Source of the DNA: Deinococcus radiotolerans
Lineage (GTDB): Bacteria > Deinococcota > Deinococci > Deinococcales > Deinococcaceae
Length of the DNA stretch: 64,000 nt
NCBI RefSeq assembly: GCF_014647435.1
Contig: NZ_BMPE01000002.1
Span: forward strand, 387,481 to 451,480
Direction: 5' to 3'
The notes beneath the pieces are model-generated. The model saw only the letters and a program-made list of their open reading frames with translations, made no database searches and was not told where the DNA came from. Shown here piece after piece: positions 1 to 9,454 of this stretch (position 1 is its first letter; each line of letters opens with the position of its first letter). The translations under genes and the position numbers were made by a program.

Positions 1-482
1 CGGGTGCGGGCCGGGTCGGGGGGCGTGATGGCCTTCAGGTGCCCGTGCGGGTCGGGTGCGCCTTTCACGCCCGCGTGCAGGGCGGCCAGGGCGCGGCCCG
101 CCTCGCGCCACGCGCGGGACAGGCGCGGGTCGCCGTGCGCCCAGCCCAGGCTGTCCAGGCTGCGGCCCGGCGCGAAGGCGTACACGCTGACCGGCGCGTC
201 GAGCACCGCGCGGGAATCGTCGAATACCAGTAACTCCGGGGTCGGAATCCCGGCCCGCACCGCTGCGGGCACGGCGACACTCTCGGTCAGGGCGTCATCG
301 GTGTCGCCGGGCAGGGGCACGCGCAGCACCACGTCCCGCCCGGCGCGGCGGGCGCAGTACACGCGGTTGACGATGCCCACGCTGGGCAGGCGCGTCAGCG
401 GCCCCTCCAGGCTGAACTGCTGCGCGAAGGCCGACAGTTCGGTGGGGGTCAGGTCAGGCAGGGCAGGCACGGGCCCCAGCAT
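1..482 (-). CDS. Aminoglycoside/choline phosphotransferase-family protein, N-terminal part (cut by window edge)
   Basis: About 160 codons read without a stop from ATG (482-480) to the window edge, so the C-terminus lies outside. The N-lobe reads like a protein-kinase-like APH fold: the start [13 protein letters not shown], then [23 protein letters not shown] resembling the ATP-binding strand with a candidate Lys/Arg position, then [14 protein letters not shown] and an ALAALHAG helix typical of APH enzymes before the catalytic loop. The catalytic HxDxxxxN segment is not in the window. It is divergent from xpt with about 50 bp between starts. Substrate cannot be predicted; homoserine, choline, fructosamine or aminoglycoside kinases share this fold. 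Confidence 0.7.
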   Translation of the reverse strand, partial: MLGPVPALPDLTPTELSAFAQQFSLEGPLTRLPSVGIVNRVYCARRAGRDVVLRVPLPGDTDDALTESVAVPAAVRAGIPTPELLVFDDSRAVLDAPVSVYAFAPGRSLDSLGWAHGDPRLSRAWREAGRALAALHAGVKGAPDPHGHLKAITPPDPART

Positions 483-522
483 GCCGCGTAGGCGACCCGC
501 CGGGCATCCGTCAGGTGGCGGG

Positions 523-528
523 TACACT
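523..528 (+). promoter_or_regulatory. -10 box of leaderless xpt
   Basis: TACACT ends 7 bases before the ATG of xpt and no Shine-Dalgarno is present, so the transcript is probably leaderless. Confidence 0.55.
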
Positions 529-535
529 CCGGGGC

Positions 536-1117
536 ATGCAGGCACTCGTGGACGCCATTCGGCAGCAGGGGGAGATTCTCCCCGGCGGCATTCTCAAGGT
601 GGATGGACTCGTCAACCACCAGCTCCTCCCGCACCTGACGCGCGAGATGGGGGAGACCTTCGCGCGGCACTTCGCGCCGCTGAACCCCAGCAAGATCGTG
701 ACCATCGAGGTCAGCGGCATCGCGCCCGCCATTGCCACGGCCATGGTGCTGGGCGTGCCCATGGTGTACGCCCGCAAGAAGAAACCCGTGACCATGAAGG
801 AACCCGCGTTCACCGCGCAGTCCGTCAGCCGCACCAAGGGCGGCGTGGTGGACCTGTACGTCAGCAGCGAGTTCCTGGGCGCGGACGACCGCGTGGTCGT
901 GATCGACGACTTCCTCGCGTCGGGCGGCACGCTGCGCGCCCTGGCGGGCATGATCGGCGTCAGCGGCGCGCAGCTGCTGGGGATCGGCTGCGTGGTGGAA
1001 AAGCAGTTCGAGGCGGGCCGCGAGAAACTCGCCGACCTGAACGTTCCCATCCACACGCTGGCGAACATCGTCCGCATGAGCGAGGCCGCAGGGATCGAGG
1101 TCGAAGCCGGACGGTGA
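536..1117 (+). CDS. xpt: Xanthine phosphoribosyltransferase
   Basis: Purine salvage enzyme converting xanthine and PRPP to XMP in the cytoplasm. The 193-aa product has the length of Bacillus Xpt (about 194). The PRPP-binding loop [14 protein letters not shown] lies near residue 125, preceded by the [21 protein letters not shown] segment typical of this type-I PRT subfamily, and the N-terminus [18 protein letters not shown] is family-like. ATG 536 is chosen because a -10 box sits 7 bases upstream; the upstream in-frame start at 515 would fall before that promoter. No purine riboswitch is visible because the promoter leaves no room for a leader. Confidence 0.93.
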   Translation: MQALVDAIRQQGEILPGGILKVDGLVNHQLLPHLTREMGETFARHFAPLNPSKIVTIEVSGIAPAIATAMVLGVPMVYARKKKPVTMKEPAFTAQSVSRTKGGVVDLYVSSEFLGADDRVVVIDDFLASGGTLRALAGMIGVSGAQLLGIGCVVEKQFEAGREKLADLNVPIHTLANIVRMSEAAGIEVEAGR

Positions 1118-1152
1118 AGGTGGCCGCAGGGGACGCCGTGGGAGGCGGGCGG

Positions 1153-1158
1153 TACAAT
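1153..1158 (+). promoter_or_regulatory. -10 box of leaderless cyclophilin gene
   Basis: TACAAT ends 7 bases before ATG 1166. No ribosome-binding site is seen. Confidence 0.55.
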
Positions 1159-1165
1159 GCCCCCC

Positions 1166-1732
<567 letters not shown>

Positions 1733-1749
1733 AGAAGTAGAAGGTCAAC

Positions 1750-1799
1750 AGTTGATGGTTGATGGACTGGGGGGTGCCCCGATCCATCAACCATCAACT
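1750..1799. terminator. Heptamer-built hairpin between convergent genes
   Basis: A 17-bp perfect stem: AGTTGATGGTTGATGGA (1750-1766) pairs with TCCATCAACCATCAACT (1783-1799), and the loop holds a small GGGGTGCCCC hairpin. The arms are made of the 7-mer GTTGATG repeated, in phase with CCATCAA copies. Its place between two convergent genes suggests a bidirectional terminator derived from a short tandem heptamer repeat. Confidence 0.6.
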
Positions 1800-1807
1800 T
1801 TCGACTA

Positions 1808-3061
1808 TCAACCCTCGTCCGGGGTGGCCGCCACGGCGCGGCGTACGATGGGCATGATCGTGAGGCCCTGCACGGCGATGGTGAACAGCACGATGGCGTA
1901 CGTGACCGTCACGAGGTGCGTGCGGTACGGGCTGTCCGGCAGGCCCAGCGCGAGGCTGATGGCGATCCCGCCGCGCAGGCCGCCCCAGGTCAGCAGGCGC
2001 ACCGTGTACGCCCCGTAGCCCTCGCGGGCGCGCACGAGGGCGAACGGTACGGCCACGCTGATCCAGCGGGCGGCGAGGGCCACGCCGATCAGCAGGACGC
2101 TCGCGAGGATCTGCGCGCCGGTCGTCTCGGTCAAGAGTACGTCCAGGCCGATGAAGGCGAACAGGACGATGTTCAGCACCTGATCGATGGTCTCCCAGAA
2201 GCCCTCCACGAGTTCCTGAGTGTCCGGCGTGAACAGCGTGTGCTTGTACGCGGAGATCACCAGGCCCGCCACGACCATCGCCAGCGGGCCGCTCACGCCC
2301 AGCGCCGCGGCCGCCACGTACCCGCCCACCACCAGCGCCAGGGTCAGCAGGATCTCCACGGCGTGTTCCTTCACGCCCAGCAGCGTGACGTACCCCAGGC
2401 CGCCCAGCAGCGCCCCGAACGCCAGGCCGCCCAGCGCCTCCCGCGCGAACAGGCCCGCCACGCCCGCCGCGTTGACCTCCCCGCCGTGCCCGCCCAGGCC
2501 CGCCGCGCCGGCCAGCGCCAGGAAGATCACCACGCCCACCCCGTCGTTGAAGAGGCTTTCCCCGGCGATCAGCGTTTCGATCTTCACGGGCACCCGCGCG
2601 CGCTTGAGGAGGTCCAGCACCGCCACCGGATCCGTCGGGCTGATCAGCGCGCCGAACAGCAGCGCCCACATCAGCGGCACGTTCAGGCCCACCAGCGCGA
2701 ACACGCCGTACGCCGCGAAGCCGATCAGGGCGGTGCTGATCAGCGTGCTCAGGAACGCCAGCAGCAGGATGCTGCGCCGCTGCCGTAGCATCTGCCGGGC
2801 GTTCAGGCTCAGCGCGCCCGCGAACAGCAGCACGCTGAGAATCCCGTTCAGCACGAACTCCGTGAAGTTCAGCGTCTGAAGCACCCCCGACGCCCAGCCC
2901 CGCAGGCCCGGCAGGCCCAGCGCGTCCAGCATGATCAGCAGAATGCTCGCCAGCGCCCCCGCCAGCGTGACCCCCACCGTCGTGGGGAGGTGCAGGAACC
3001 GCTCGTTCAGGTACGCCAGCAGCGCGGTCACGCACAGCAGCACAGCAAAAGCACTCAGCAT
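1808..3061 (-). CDS. CPA1-family Na+/H+ (or K+/H+) antiporter
   Basis: Inner-membrane cation:proton exchanger of 417 aa with about 12 hydrophobic segments. The family landmarks are visible: LFGALISPTDPVAVLDLLK (Asp of the ion site) near residues 135-150, followed by GESLFNDGVGVVIF, where the ND pair carries the ion-binding Asp, and an Arg-rich WISVAVPFALVRAREGYG segment near the end. The cytosolic C-terminal tail is short (no TrkA/RCK domain), unlike long NhaP2 types. It is transcribed away from rpoZ's terminator with about 30 bp between them. Ion specificity cannot be read from sequence. Confidence 0.9.
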   Translation of the reverse strand: MLSAFAVLLCVTALLAYLNERFLHLPTTVGVTLAGALASILLIMLDALGLPGLRGWASGVLQTLNFTEFVLNGILSVLLFAGALSLNARQMLRQRRSILLLAFLSTLISTALIGFAAYGVFALVGLNVPLMWALLFGALISPTDPVAVLDLLKRARVPVKIETLIAGESLFNDGVGVVIFLALAGAAGLGGHGGEVNAAGVAGLFAREALGGLAFGALLGGLGYVTLLGVKEHAVEILLTLALVVGGYVAAAALGVSGPLAMVVAGLVISAYKHTLFTPDTQELVEGFWETIDQVLNIVLFAFIGLDVLLTETTGAQILASVLLIGVALAARWISVAVPFALVRAREGYGAYTVRLLTWGGLRGGIAISLALGLPDSPYRTHLVTVTYAIVLFTIAVQGLTIMPIVRRAVAATPDEG

Positions 3062-3088
3062 CCCCCCACCATACCGCCGCAGGACACG

Positions 3089-3111
3089 AAAAAACGCCCC
3101 GTGCGGGGCGT
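3089..3111 (-). terminator. Rho-independent terminator of rpoZ
   Basis: On the minus strand ACGCCCCGCACGGGGCGT forms a perfect 8-bp GC stem directly followed by a T6 run. It lies 16-38 bp past the rpoZ stop and before the antiporter start. Confidence 0.85.
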
Positions 3112-3126
3112 CTGGGCGGACCGGAT

Positions 3127-3426
3127 TCAGTCCCGTTCGCGTTCGCGCTCGGCGTTCAGCTGAGCCTGAATCTGAGCCTGACGCTGACGCACGTAATCCT
3201 GATGGAAGCGCTGCTCGTCGATCATGTTCGTGCCGACCGTGAGTTTCCCGGTCGCCAGTTCCCGCATCGCCTGCGTGACCAGATTCCGCGTGCGGACGCG
3301 CTGCTCGACCGGCAGCACGCTCGGCGCGCCGCTGCGCAGCTGCAGCGCCCGCTTGGCGGTCACGACGCTCAGTCGGTACTTGCTGTCGGTCAGTGACAGC
3401 AGCTTGTCAATATCTCGTTCTGCCAT
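3127..3426 (-). CDS. rpoZ: DNA-directed RNA polymerase omega subunit
   Basis: Small RNA polymerase subunit that helps assemble the beta-prime subunit. The 99-aa protein begins MAERDIDKLLSLTDSKYRLSVV, and SKYRL...AKRA is the conserved omega block; the segment LVTQAMRELATGKLTVG is also omega-like. The C-terminus is very charged (QAQLNAERERERD). The start at 3426 is chosen because GGAGG lies 9 bases upstream; an in-frame ATG 9 bases earlier would sit too close to that site. It is followed by a clean terminator. Confidence 0.9.
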   Translation of the reverse strand: MAERDIDKLLSLTDSKYRLSVVTAKRALQLRSGAPSVLPVEQRVRTRNLVTQAMRELATGKLTVGTNMIDEQRFHQDYVRQRQAQIQAQLNAERERERD

Positions 3427-3544
3427 GATGCACAACCTCCCTGGAAGCCACCGGACCCTGCTCCGGTATCAGCCCCCCACTCTAGCCCACGCGGCGCGCC
3501 CCGGCCAACCCCCAGCTGCACAGTTGCGCGCTGGGGCCGGGGCG

Positions 3545-5011
3545 TCAGGCGGTGTACGTCGTGCTGGCCGTGTCGCCGCCACGCCCGGTCCAGTTCGTGT
3601 GGAAGAACTCGCCGCGCGGGCGGTCCGTGCGTTCGTAGGTGTGCGCCCCGAAGTAATCCCGCTGCGCCTGAAGGAGGTTCGCGGGCAGCACCGCCGAGCG
3701 GTACCCGTCGAAGTACGCCAGGGCGCTGCTGAACGCCGGGACCGGCACGCCCCCACGCACGGCGGCCGCCACGGTCTCCCGCCACGCGCCCTGCGCGCCC
3801 CGCACCGCGTCGCAGAAGTACGGGGCGACCAGCAGGTTCGCCAGCCCCGGCTGCGCGTCGTACGCCTCCTTGATGCGGTCCAGGAACGCCGCGCGGATGA
3901 TGCACCCGCCCCGCCACATCTGCGCGATCCGCCCGTAGTCCAGCGTCCACCCGGCGTCCTTCGCGCTCAGGTGCAGCAGCTGGAAGCCCTGCGCGTACGC
4001 GGCGATCTTGCTCGCGTACAGCGCCTGCCGGACGCCCTCCACGAACGCCTCCCGGTCGGCGGGCACCGGGAAGGCCGGGCCGCTCAGGACCGCACTTGCC
4101 GCCACGCGCTCGGCCTTCAGGGCGCTCATGGCCCGCGCGTACACCGCCTCCGTGATGGTCGCCGCGGGACTCCCGGCGTCCAGCGCCGCCACCGACGTCC
4201 ACTTCCCGGTGCCCTTCTGCCCGGCCGCGTCCAGGATCACGTCCACCAGCGGCTGCCCGGTCACGTCGTCCGTCTTGCGCAGGATGTCGGCCGTGATCTC
4301 GATCAGGTAACTGTTCAGTTCGCCCTCGTTCCAGCGGGCAAAGACCTCCCCGGCCTCGGGGGCGCTGAGGCCTGCGGCGCGCAGGAGCTGGTAGCTCTCG
4401 GCGATCATCTGCATGTCGGCGTACTCGATGCCGTTGTGCACCATCTTCACGAAGTGCCCTGCGCCGTCCGGGCCGACCCAGTCGCAGCAGGGCGTGCCGT
4501 CCGCCACGCGCGCCGCGATCCCCTGGAAGATGGGTTTCACGGCCTCCCACGCTTGCTCGTTCCCGCCGGGCATGATGCTCGGGCCAGTCAGCGCACCCTC
4601 CTCGCCGCCGGAGACGCCGGTGCCGATGAACAGCAGGCCCCGCTCTGCCAGTTCGCGGGTGCGGCGCGTGGAGTCCGCCGGGTGGCTGTTCCCGCCGTCA
4701 ATGATGATGTCCCCCGGGCTGAGTAGCGGCGCGAGGTGCCCGATGAACTCGTCCACCGCCGCGCCCGCCTTGACCATCAGCATCACGCGGCGCGGCGGTT
4801 TCAGTAGCGCTACGAGGTGCTCCAGGCTGTCCGCGCCCAGGATGCGCTTGCCCCTGGCGCGGCCCCCGGTGAAGGCCGTCACCTTGCTCACCGTGCGGTT
4901 GAAGGCCGCGACCGTGAACCCCCGGCTGGCCATGTTGAGGATCAGGTTCTCGCCCATCACGGCCAGCCCGATCACGCCGATATCCGCCCCTGCCTGCACG
5001 TCCAGAGTCAT
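3545..5011 (-). CDS. gnd: 6-phosphogluconate dehydrogenase (decarboxylating)
   Basis: Oxidative pentose phosphate enzyme: 6-phosphogluconate plus NADP+ gives ribulose-5-phosphate, CO2 and NADPH. The 488-aa length fits the long homodimeric form. The nucleotide fold IGVIGLAVMGENLILNMASRG is at residues 11-31, then IIIDGGNSHPADSTRR, the substrate-binding FIGTGVSGGEEGA, and HFVKMVHNGIEYADMQ containing the catalytic Lys. The C-terminus has the sugar-binding RTDRPRGEFFHTNWTGRGG. The start MTLDVQAGADIGVIG fits the family and has TACACT 6 bases upstream; an open frame extends further upstream but has no support. Confidence 0.95.
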   Translation of the reverse strand: MTLDVQAGADIGVIGLAVMGENLILNMASRGFTVAAFNRTVSKVTAFTGGRARGKRILGADSLEHLVALLKPPRRVMLMVKAGAAVDEFIGHLAPLLSPGDIIIDGGNSHPADSTRRTRELAERGLLFIGTGVSGGEEGALTGPSIMPGGNEQAWEAVKPIFQGIAARVADGTPCCDWVGPDGAGHFVKMVHNGIEYADMQMIAESYQLLRAAGLSAPEAGEVFARWNEGELNSYLIEITADILRKTDDVTGQPLVDVILDAAGQKGTGKWTSVAALDAGSPAATITEAVYARAMSALKAERVAASAVLSGPAFPVPADREAFVEGVRQALYASKIAAYAQGFQLLHLSAKDAGWTLDYGRIAQMWRGGCIIRAAFLDRIKEAYDAQPGLANLLVAPYFCDAVRGAQGAWRETVAAAVRGGVPVPAFSSALAYFDGYRSAVLPANLLQAQRDYFGAHTYERTDRPRGEFFHTNWTGRGGDTASTTYTA

Positions 5012-5017
5012 GCCGGA

Positions 5018-5023
5018 AGTGTA
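5018..5023 (-). promoter_or_regulatory. -10 box of leaderless gnd
   Basis: Minus-strand TACACT ends 6 bases before the gnd ATG (5011), with no Shine-Dalgarno. Confidence 0.5.
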
Positions 5024-5116
5024 CGGCGGACACAAAAGGGCGGCGGCGACGCATGTCCGCACAGCGGCCCGCCCCTCACCCTTCGGGCGGCGGGGTGCGC
5101 TAGCCTCCCGGCACCC

Positions 5117-6739
5117 ATGTCCCGCCCCCCGCTGCGCGCCCTGCTCCTGCCCCTCCTGCTGGGCGTTCCCGCCATGGCCCAAAGTGCCGCCCCAGCCACA
5201 CAGGCACCCGCTACACCAGCACCAGCTGCGCCTGCTCCGGCCCCTGCGTCCACAGCGAACGCACCGACCGCACCGACCACTGCTGCCCCGGCCCCGGAGG
5301 CCCAGCCCGGCTCGGCGCTGCGCGGCCTGTGGATCGATGCGTTCGGCCCCGGCCTGAAAACGCCCGCGCAGGTGAAACAGACCGTGCAGGACGCCGCGCG
5401 CCTGGGCGTGAACACCCTGTTCGTGCAGGCCATCCGCCGCGCCGACTGCCTGTGCCTGAAGGCCAGCGTGCCCGCCATCACCGACGCCGACCTGACCCCC
5501 GGCTTCGACCCGCTGGACGCCATTACCGCGCAGGCGCACGCCCGGGGCATGAAAGTCATCGCGTGGCTCAGCGTGACCGGCGTGGCCAACACCAGCGTGC
5601 CCAACGCCAGCCCCGATCACCTCATGCGCGCCCACGGACCCGACGCGGGCCGCGCGTCCTGGCTGGCCCGCCGCCCCGACGGTAGCTGGCTGGAAGGCAA
5701 GGACGCCTGGCTGGACGCCGCCATTCCCGACGCCGCCGAGTACATGACCCAGGCCGCCGTGAGCCTCGTGCGGAACTACCCCGTGGACGGCATCCAGCTT
5801 GACCGGATCCGCTACCCGGACGGCGGCGCGTGGGGCTACGACCCCAAGGTCCTCGCCCGCTACCGCGCCGAGAGCGGCCGCCCCGGCACACCCGCCGCCA
5901 GCGACCCCACGTGGCAGGCCTGGAAACGAGAGCAGATCACCAACCTCGTGCGGCGCATCGCGCTGGAGGTCAAGGCCGCCCGCCCGGACGCCTGGATCAG
6001 CGCCGCCACCATCACGTACAACGACGCGCCCGCCGACCTGGGCGGCTTCCGCAAGACCCGCACGTACACCGACGTGATGCAGGACTGGCCCACCTGGATG
6101 CAGACCGGCCTGCTCGACCTGAACGTCCTGATGAACTACAAGCGCGACGCCGCCCCACCCCAGGGCGCGTGGTTCGACCGCTGGAACACCTTCGCGCAGC
6201 TCGTGCAGACCCGCAGTGATGGGCAGCGCGTGGCGCTCGCGTCGGGCACCGCCATGTACCTCAACGCCCCGAAGGTCACCGCCGCGCAGGCCGCCCGCAG
6301 CGTCAGAGCGGGCCTCGGCTGGGTCGGGTACTCCTACCGCACCCCCACCGCCGACGTGTACGGCCAGCGGCAGGACACGCCCGCCGGACTGGGCGCCGTG
6401 CAGGCCGCCCTGACCGCCCCCGGCGGCGTCCTGAACACCCCGCGCCCCTGGACGGAATCCCCCGTCACCACGCGCGGCCTGCTGGGCCGTATCACCGGCG
6501 CGGGCACGCCCGGCGGGCAGACCGTGCAGGTCCTGCGCGACGGCAGGCTGATCGCGCAGGCGCAGACCGACGCGCTGGGGTACTACGGCTTCGCCACCCT
6601 GACGCCCGGCGCGGTCGAGGTGCGGGTCAGCGGGCAGCGCTGGCTGGACCGCGTGCCCGAACGCGGCGTGGTCCGCCTGCCGGACCTGCTCGTGCGGGCC
6701 GTGCAGATCATCCCCAGCCTGCCGCCCGCCAAACCCTGA
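5117..6739 (+). CDS. Exported glycoside hydrolase-like family 10 (GHL10/YngK-type) protein
   Basis: A 540-aa protein with a signal peptide (MSRPPLRALLLPLLLGVPAMAQ, cleavage after AMA), then about 40 residues of Ala/Pro/Thr-rich linker, then a TIM-barrel domain from residue about 68: LRGLWIDAFGPGLKTPAQV, LGVNTLFVQAIRRADCLC, GMKVIAWLSVTGV, and YPVDGIQLDRIRYP, where the Asp is the likely catalytic/substrate residue. The C-terminal 70 residues (GRITGAGTPGGQTVQVLRDG) look like a small beta-sandwich. The family is thought to act on cell-wall or extracellular polysaccharide; no substrate is established here. TAGCCT lies 10 bases before the ATG. Confidence 0.82.
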   Translation: MSRPPLRALLLPLLLGVPAMAQSAAPATQAPATPAPAAPAPAPASTANAPTAPTTAAPAPEAQPGSALRGLWIDAFGPGLKTPAQVKQTVQDAARLGVNTLFVQAIRRADCLCLKASVPAITDADLTPGFDPLDAITAQAHARGMKVIAWLSVTGVANTSVPNASPDHLMRAHGPDAGRASWLARRPDGSWLEGKDAWLDAAIPDAAEYMTQAAVSLVRNYPVDGIQLDRIRYPDGGAWGYDPKVLARYRAESGRPGTPAASDPTWQAWKREQITNLVRRIALEVKAARPDAWISAATITYNDAPADLGGFRKTRTYTDVMQDWPTWMQTGLLDLNVLMNYKRDAAPPQGAWFDRWNTFAQLVQTRSDGQRVALASGTAMYLNAPKVTAAQAARSVRAGLGWVGYSYRTPTADVYGQRQDTPAGLGAVQAALTAPGGVLNTPRPWTESPVTTRGLLGRITGAGTPGGQTVQVLRDGRLIAQAQTDALGYYGFATLTPGAVEVRVSGQRWLDRVPERGVVRLPDLLVRAVQIIPSLPPAKP

Positions 6740-6813
6740 AAGCAGGCGGGTCTGCTGAGCTTCAACCGGGCCTGATGTCCGGGGCAGACGGACCGCCCAG
6801 CAGGCCCGCCGGG

Positions 6814-6819
6814 TACACT
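6814..6819 (+). promoter_or_regulatory. -10 box of leaderless flavin reductase gene
   Basis: TACACT ends 6 bases before ATG 6826. Confidence 0.55.
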
Positions 6820-6825
6820 CCCGGC

Positions 6826-7305
6826 ATGACCGACACCGGCCTCTCCCCGCAGGAATTCCGTCAGACGCTGGGCCGCTTCGCGAGCGGCGTGACCATCATC
6901 ACCGCCGGGCACGCAGGCGAGCGGCGCGGCATGACCGCCAGCGCCTTCGTGTCCGTCAGCCTCCAGCCGCCCCTGATCCTCGTCAGCGTGGACACGCGCG
7001 CCCACATGCACGCCCTGCTCCTTCAGGACGACGTGACGCACTTCGGCGTGAACGTCCTGTCCGCCACGCAGCGCCACCTCAGCGACCACTTCGCGGGCCG
7101 CCCCGGCCCCGAGGATCAGGTGTCGTGGTTCGAGCACGAGGGCCTGCCCCTCATCGGCGGCAGCGTCGCGCAACTCGTGTGCCGCAAGGACCGCGTCATT
7201 GAGGCCGGGGACCACACCCTGTTCCTGGGCTTCGTCGAGTACAGCCGCTACACCGACGACGACCCGCTGGTGTACTTCCGCGGCCAGTACCACGAACTGG
7301 GGTAA
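6826..7305 (+). CDS. Flavin reductase-like (FMN-binding split barrel) protein
   Basis: A 159-aa protein of the flavin reductase domain family, which binds FMN and transfers electrons from NAD(P)H to free flavin or a partner monooxygenase. Seen: FRQTLGRFASGVTIITAG at the N-terminus, RRGMTASAFVSVSLQPPLILVSVD (the flavin-contacting strand-loop), HFGVNVLSATQRHLSDHFAG, and the ending DPLVYFRGQYHELG typical of the family. No partner oxygenase gene is adjacent, so the physiological acceptor is unknown. The start is fixed by the -10 box. Confidence 0.9.
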   Translation: MTDTGLSPQEFRQTLGRFASGVTIITAGHAGERRGMTASAFVSVSLQPPLILVSVDTRAHMHALLLQDDVTHFGVNVLSATQRHLSDHFAGRPGPEDQVSWFEHEGLPLIGGSVAQLVCRKDRVIEAGDHTLFLGFVEYSRYTDDDPLVYFRGQYHELG

Positions 7306-7342
7306 GGGCCAGGGTGCACCCCGACAGCCCTGGCCCGCCGCC

Positions 7343-7348
7343 CATAAT
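7343..7348 (+). promoter_or_regulatory. -10 box of leaderless small membrane protein gene
   Basis: CATAAT ends 6 bases before GTG 7355, the same geometry as neighbouring leaderless genes; it supports a GTG start. Confidence 0.5.
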
Positions 7349-7354
7349 GGCCCC

Positions 7355-7624
7355 GTGCCCCCCTACGCGCTGCAACTGCTGATCGCGCTCGTCCTCGTCG
7401 GCGTCACCCGCCTCGTCGCGTACCCCCTGACCGTGGGGGGCGGCGTGGTGGACGCCCTGGACGCCGTGCTGATGATGCTGGCCCTCGTGAACCTGCGCCT
7501 CGCGTGGACGGGCGCGAATGCCTCGGGCGGCGGCCGCGCCCCGGCGTGGTTCGTGGCTGCGGGCCTCGTCATGGCGGGCCTGATCACCTTCGCGATGGTC
7601 GCGGCCCTCACGCCCCGCTCCTGA
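7355..7624 (+). CDS. Small hydrophobic membrane protein, unknown function
   Basis: An 89-aa product with three likely membrane segments: near residues 4-22 (LQLLIALVLVGVTRLVAYPL), 28-48 (VVDALDAVLMMLALVNLRLAW) and 61-82 (AWFVAAGLVMAGLITFAMVAAL). I recognise no family. The GTG start is chosen because CATAAT lies 6 bases upstream and the hydrophobic segment begins at once. It stands alone between the flavin reductase and a phosphoesterase, both with their own promoters. Confidence 0.6.
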   Translation: MPPYALQLLIALVLVGVTRLVAYPLTVGGGVVDALDAVLMMLALVNLRLAWTGANASGGGRAPAWFVAAGLVMAGLITFAMVAALTPRS

Positions 7625-7684
7625 CGCCCCGCACAAACCTGCCGCGCGTGCCGGGTTTGTGCGGGGCGCGCCCCAGCGCTGGGC

Positions 7685-7690
7685 TAGACT
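7685..7690 (+). promoter_or_regulatory. -10 box of leaderless phosphoesterase gene
   Basis: TAGACT ends 7 bases before ATG 7698. Confidence 0.5.
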
Positions 7691-7697
7691 CCGGGGC

Positions 7698-8432
<735 letters not shown>

Positions 8433-8436
8433 CGGC

Positions 8437-9387
8437 GTGCGGCCCCTGTTCGAGTTCCAACTTCAGGACCTTGGGGCCGTGCGGGATGGCTGGGAGGCGT
8501 GCATTCCGATAGATTTTCCTGAGGTGCGCGTCGAGACGCTGTTGCACGTCTTGGGTTGGGGCACGTACCACCTGAACACGCCGGGCGGCATCTTCCCAGA
8601 AGAAGATCCCGCGTTCCGGGCAGCCTTCGTGCATCGGCAGTGGGAGGCGTGGGGGAAGGCCGCCGCGCTGTCGCAACTGGGAAGACAACCTCACGATGCC
8701 CCAGCCCATCCGGCGGTGTTGGAGGTTCATTGGAAACAGGACCGTGAACGGCGAATGGCGCAGGACAGCGTGCTGAACTTCACCGAGGAGCTGTGCGGCG
8801 CGGCAGGTCTGCTCCTGAGGGCCCTGCCCGCCCCGCTAGAGGAATGGATGGCCTCCGGGCGCTGGGCGCGCTGGATGGCGGAGCTGCGCCGACGGGTTGA
8901 GGCGACTGACGAAGTCGGTCCGGCGGAGCGGCAGGCCAGGAAGCGGCTGATCGAGGAACTGGACTGGTGGGTCGAACCGGCCCGAGTCGAGATCGGATAC
9001 GCGCGTGACAACGTGAGCAACACCTACTTCCTGCGCTTCCGGCGAGTAGGGTCTGACGTACAGGTCTCGTGGCATCCCCCGGATGAACCGGACGATGATT
9101 CGTGGCGGTCCTGGTTGCCTCAGACCGGGCAGCTGATCCTGCCCGCCGACGAGTTCCACGCGCAGGTGCGGGCCTTCCGTGACGCGGTGCGGCTGGAGAT
9201 GGAGGCGCGACTGCTGACCCTGGCCGGGCAGGGGGCCGTGACGTTCAGCGAGGCGGCCCCCGGGAAGCACATATTGAACCGCGACCTCGGGCCGGTCGAG
9301 GTGGCTGCACCACTGGAACCGGCCGCCGTGCTGGCCCGCGTCCGCTGGATGGAAGCCACCTTCGGGGTGCGCGTCGAGGACTGCTGA
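8437..9387 (+). CDS. Hypothetical protein, possibly DUF5984-like
   Basis: A 316-aa soluble protein starting at GTG 4 bp after the phosphoesterase stop, so probably its operon partner. It begins [18 protein letters not shown] and carries [18 protein letters not shown] followed by [16 protein letters not shown], an order that faintly recalls DUF5984, but I cannot confirm it. It has many Trp residues and no membrane segment or known catalytic motif. Several codons (gcattccgatagattttcct) are less GC-biased than the neighbours, which may mean more recent acquisition. Function unknown. Confidence 0.7.
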   Translation: MRPLFEFQLQDLGAVRDGWEACIPIDFPEVRVETLLHVLGWGTYHLNTPGGIFPEEDPAFRAAFVHRQWEAWGKAAALSQLGRQPHDAPAHPAVLEVHWKQDRERRMAQDSVLNFTEELCGAAGLLLRALPAPLEEWMASGRWARWMAELRRRVEATDEVGPAERQARKRLIEELDWWVEPARVEIGYARDNVSNTYFLRFRRVGSDVQVSWHPPDEPDDDSWRSWLPQTGQLILPADEFHAQVRAFRDAVRLEMEARLLTLAGQGAVTFSEAAPGKHILNRDLGPVEVAAPLEPAAVLARVRWMEATFGVRVEDC

Positions 9388-9441
9388 CGGGACAGAGGGC
9401 GGGTCACCCTGAGTGGTCGTCATGCCCTCACGTTCTGCCCT

Positions 9442-9447
9442 TATCCT
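9442..9447 (+). promoter_or_regulatory. -10 box of dacB
   Basis: TATCCT ends 7 bases before ATG 9455 and no Shine-Dalgarno is present. Confidence 0.45.
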
Positions 9448-9454
9448 GGGCGGC

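Noticed and set aside
4817..6739. Longer version of the GHL10 gene starting at 4817
   Set aside because: It would run antisense through the 5' end of gnd, while ATG 5117 gives a perfect signal peptide.
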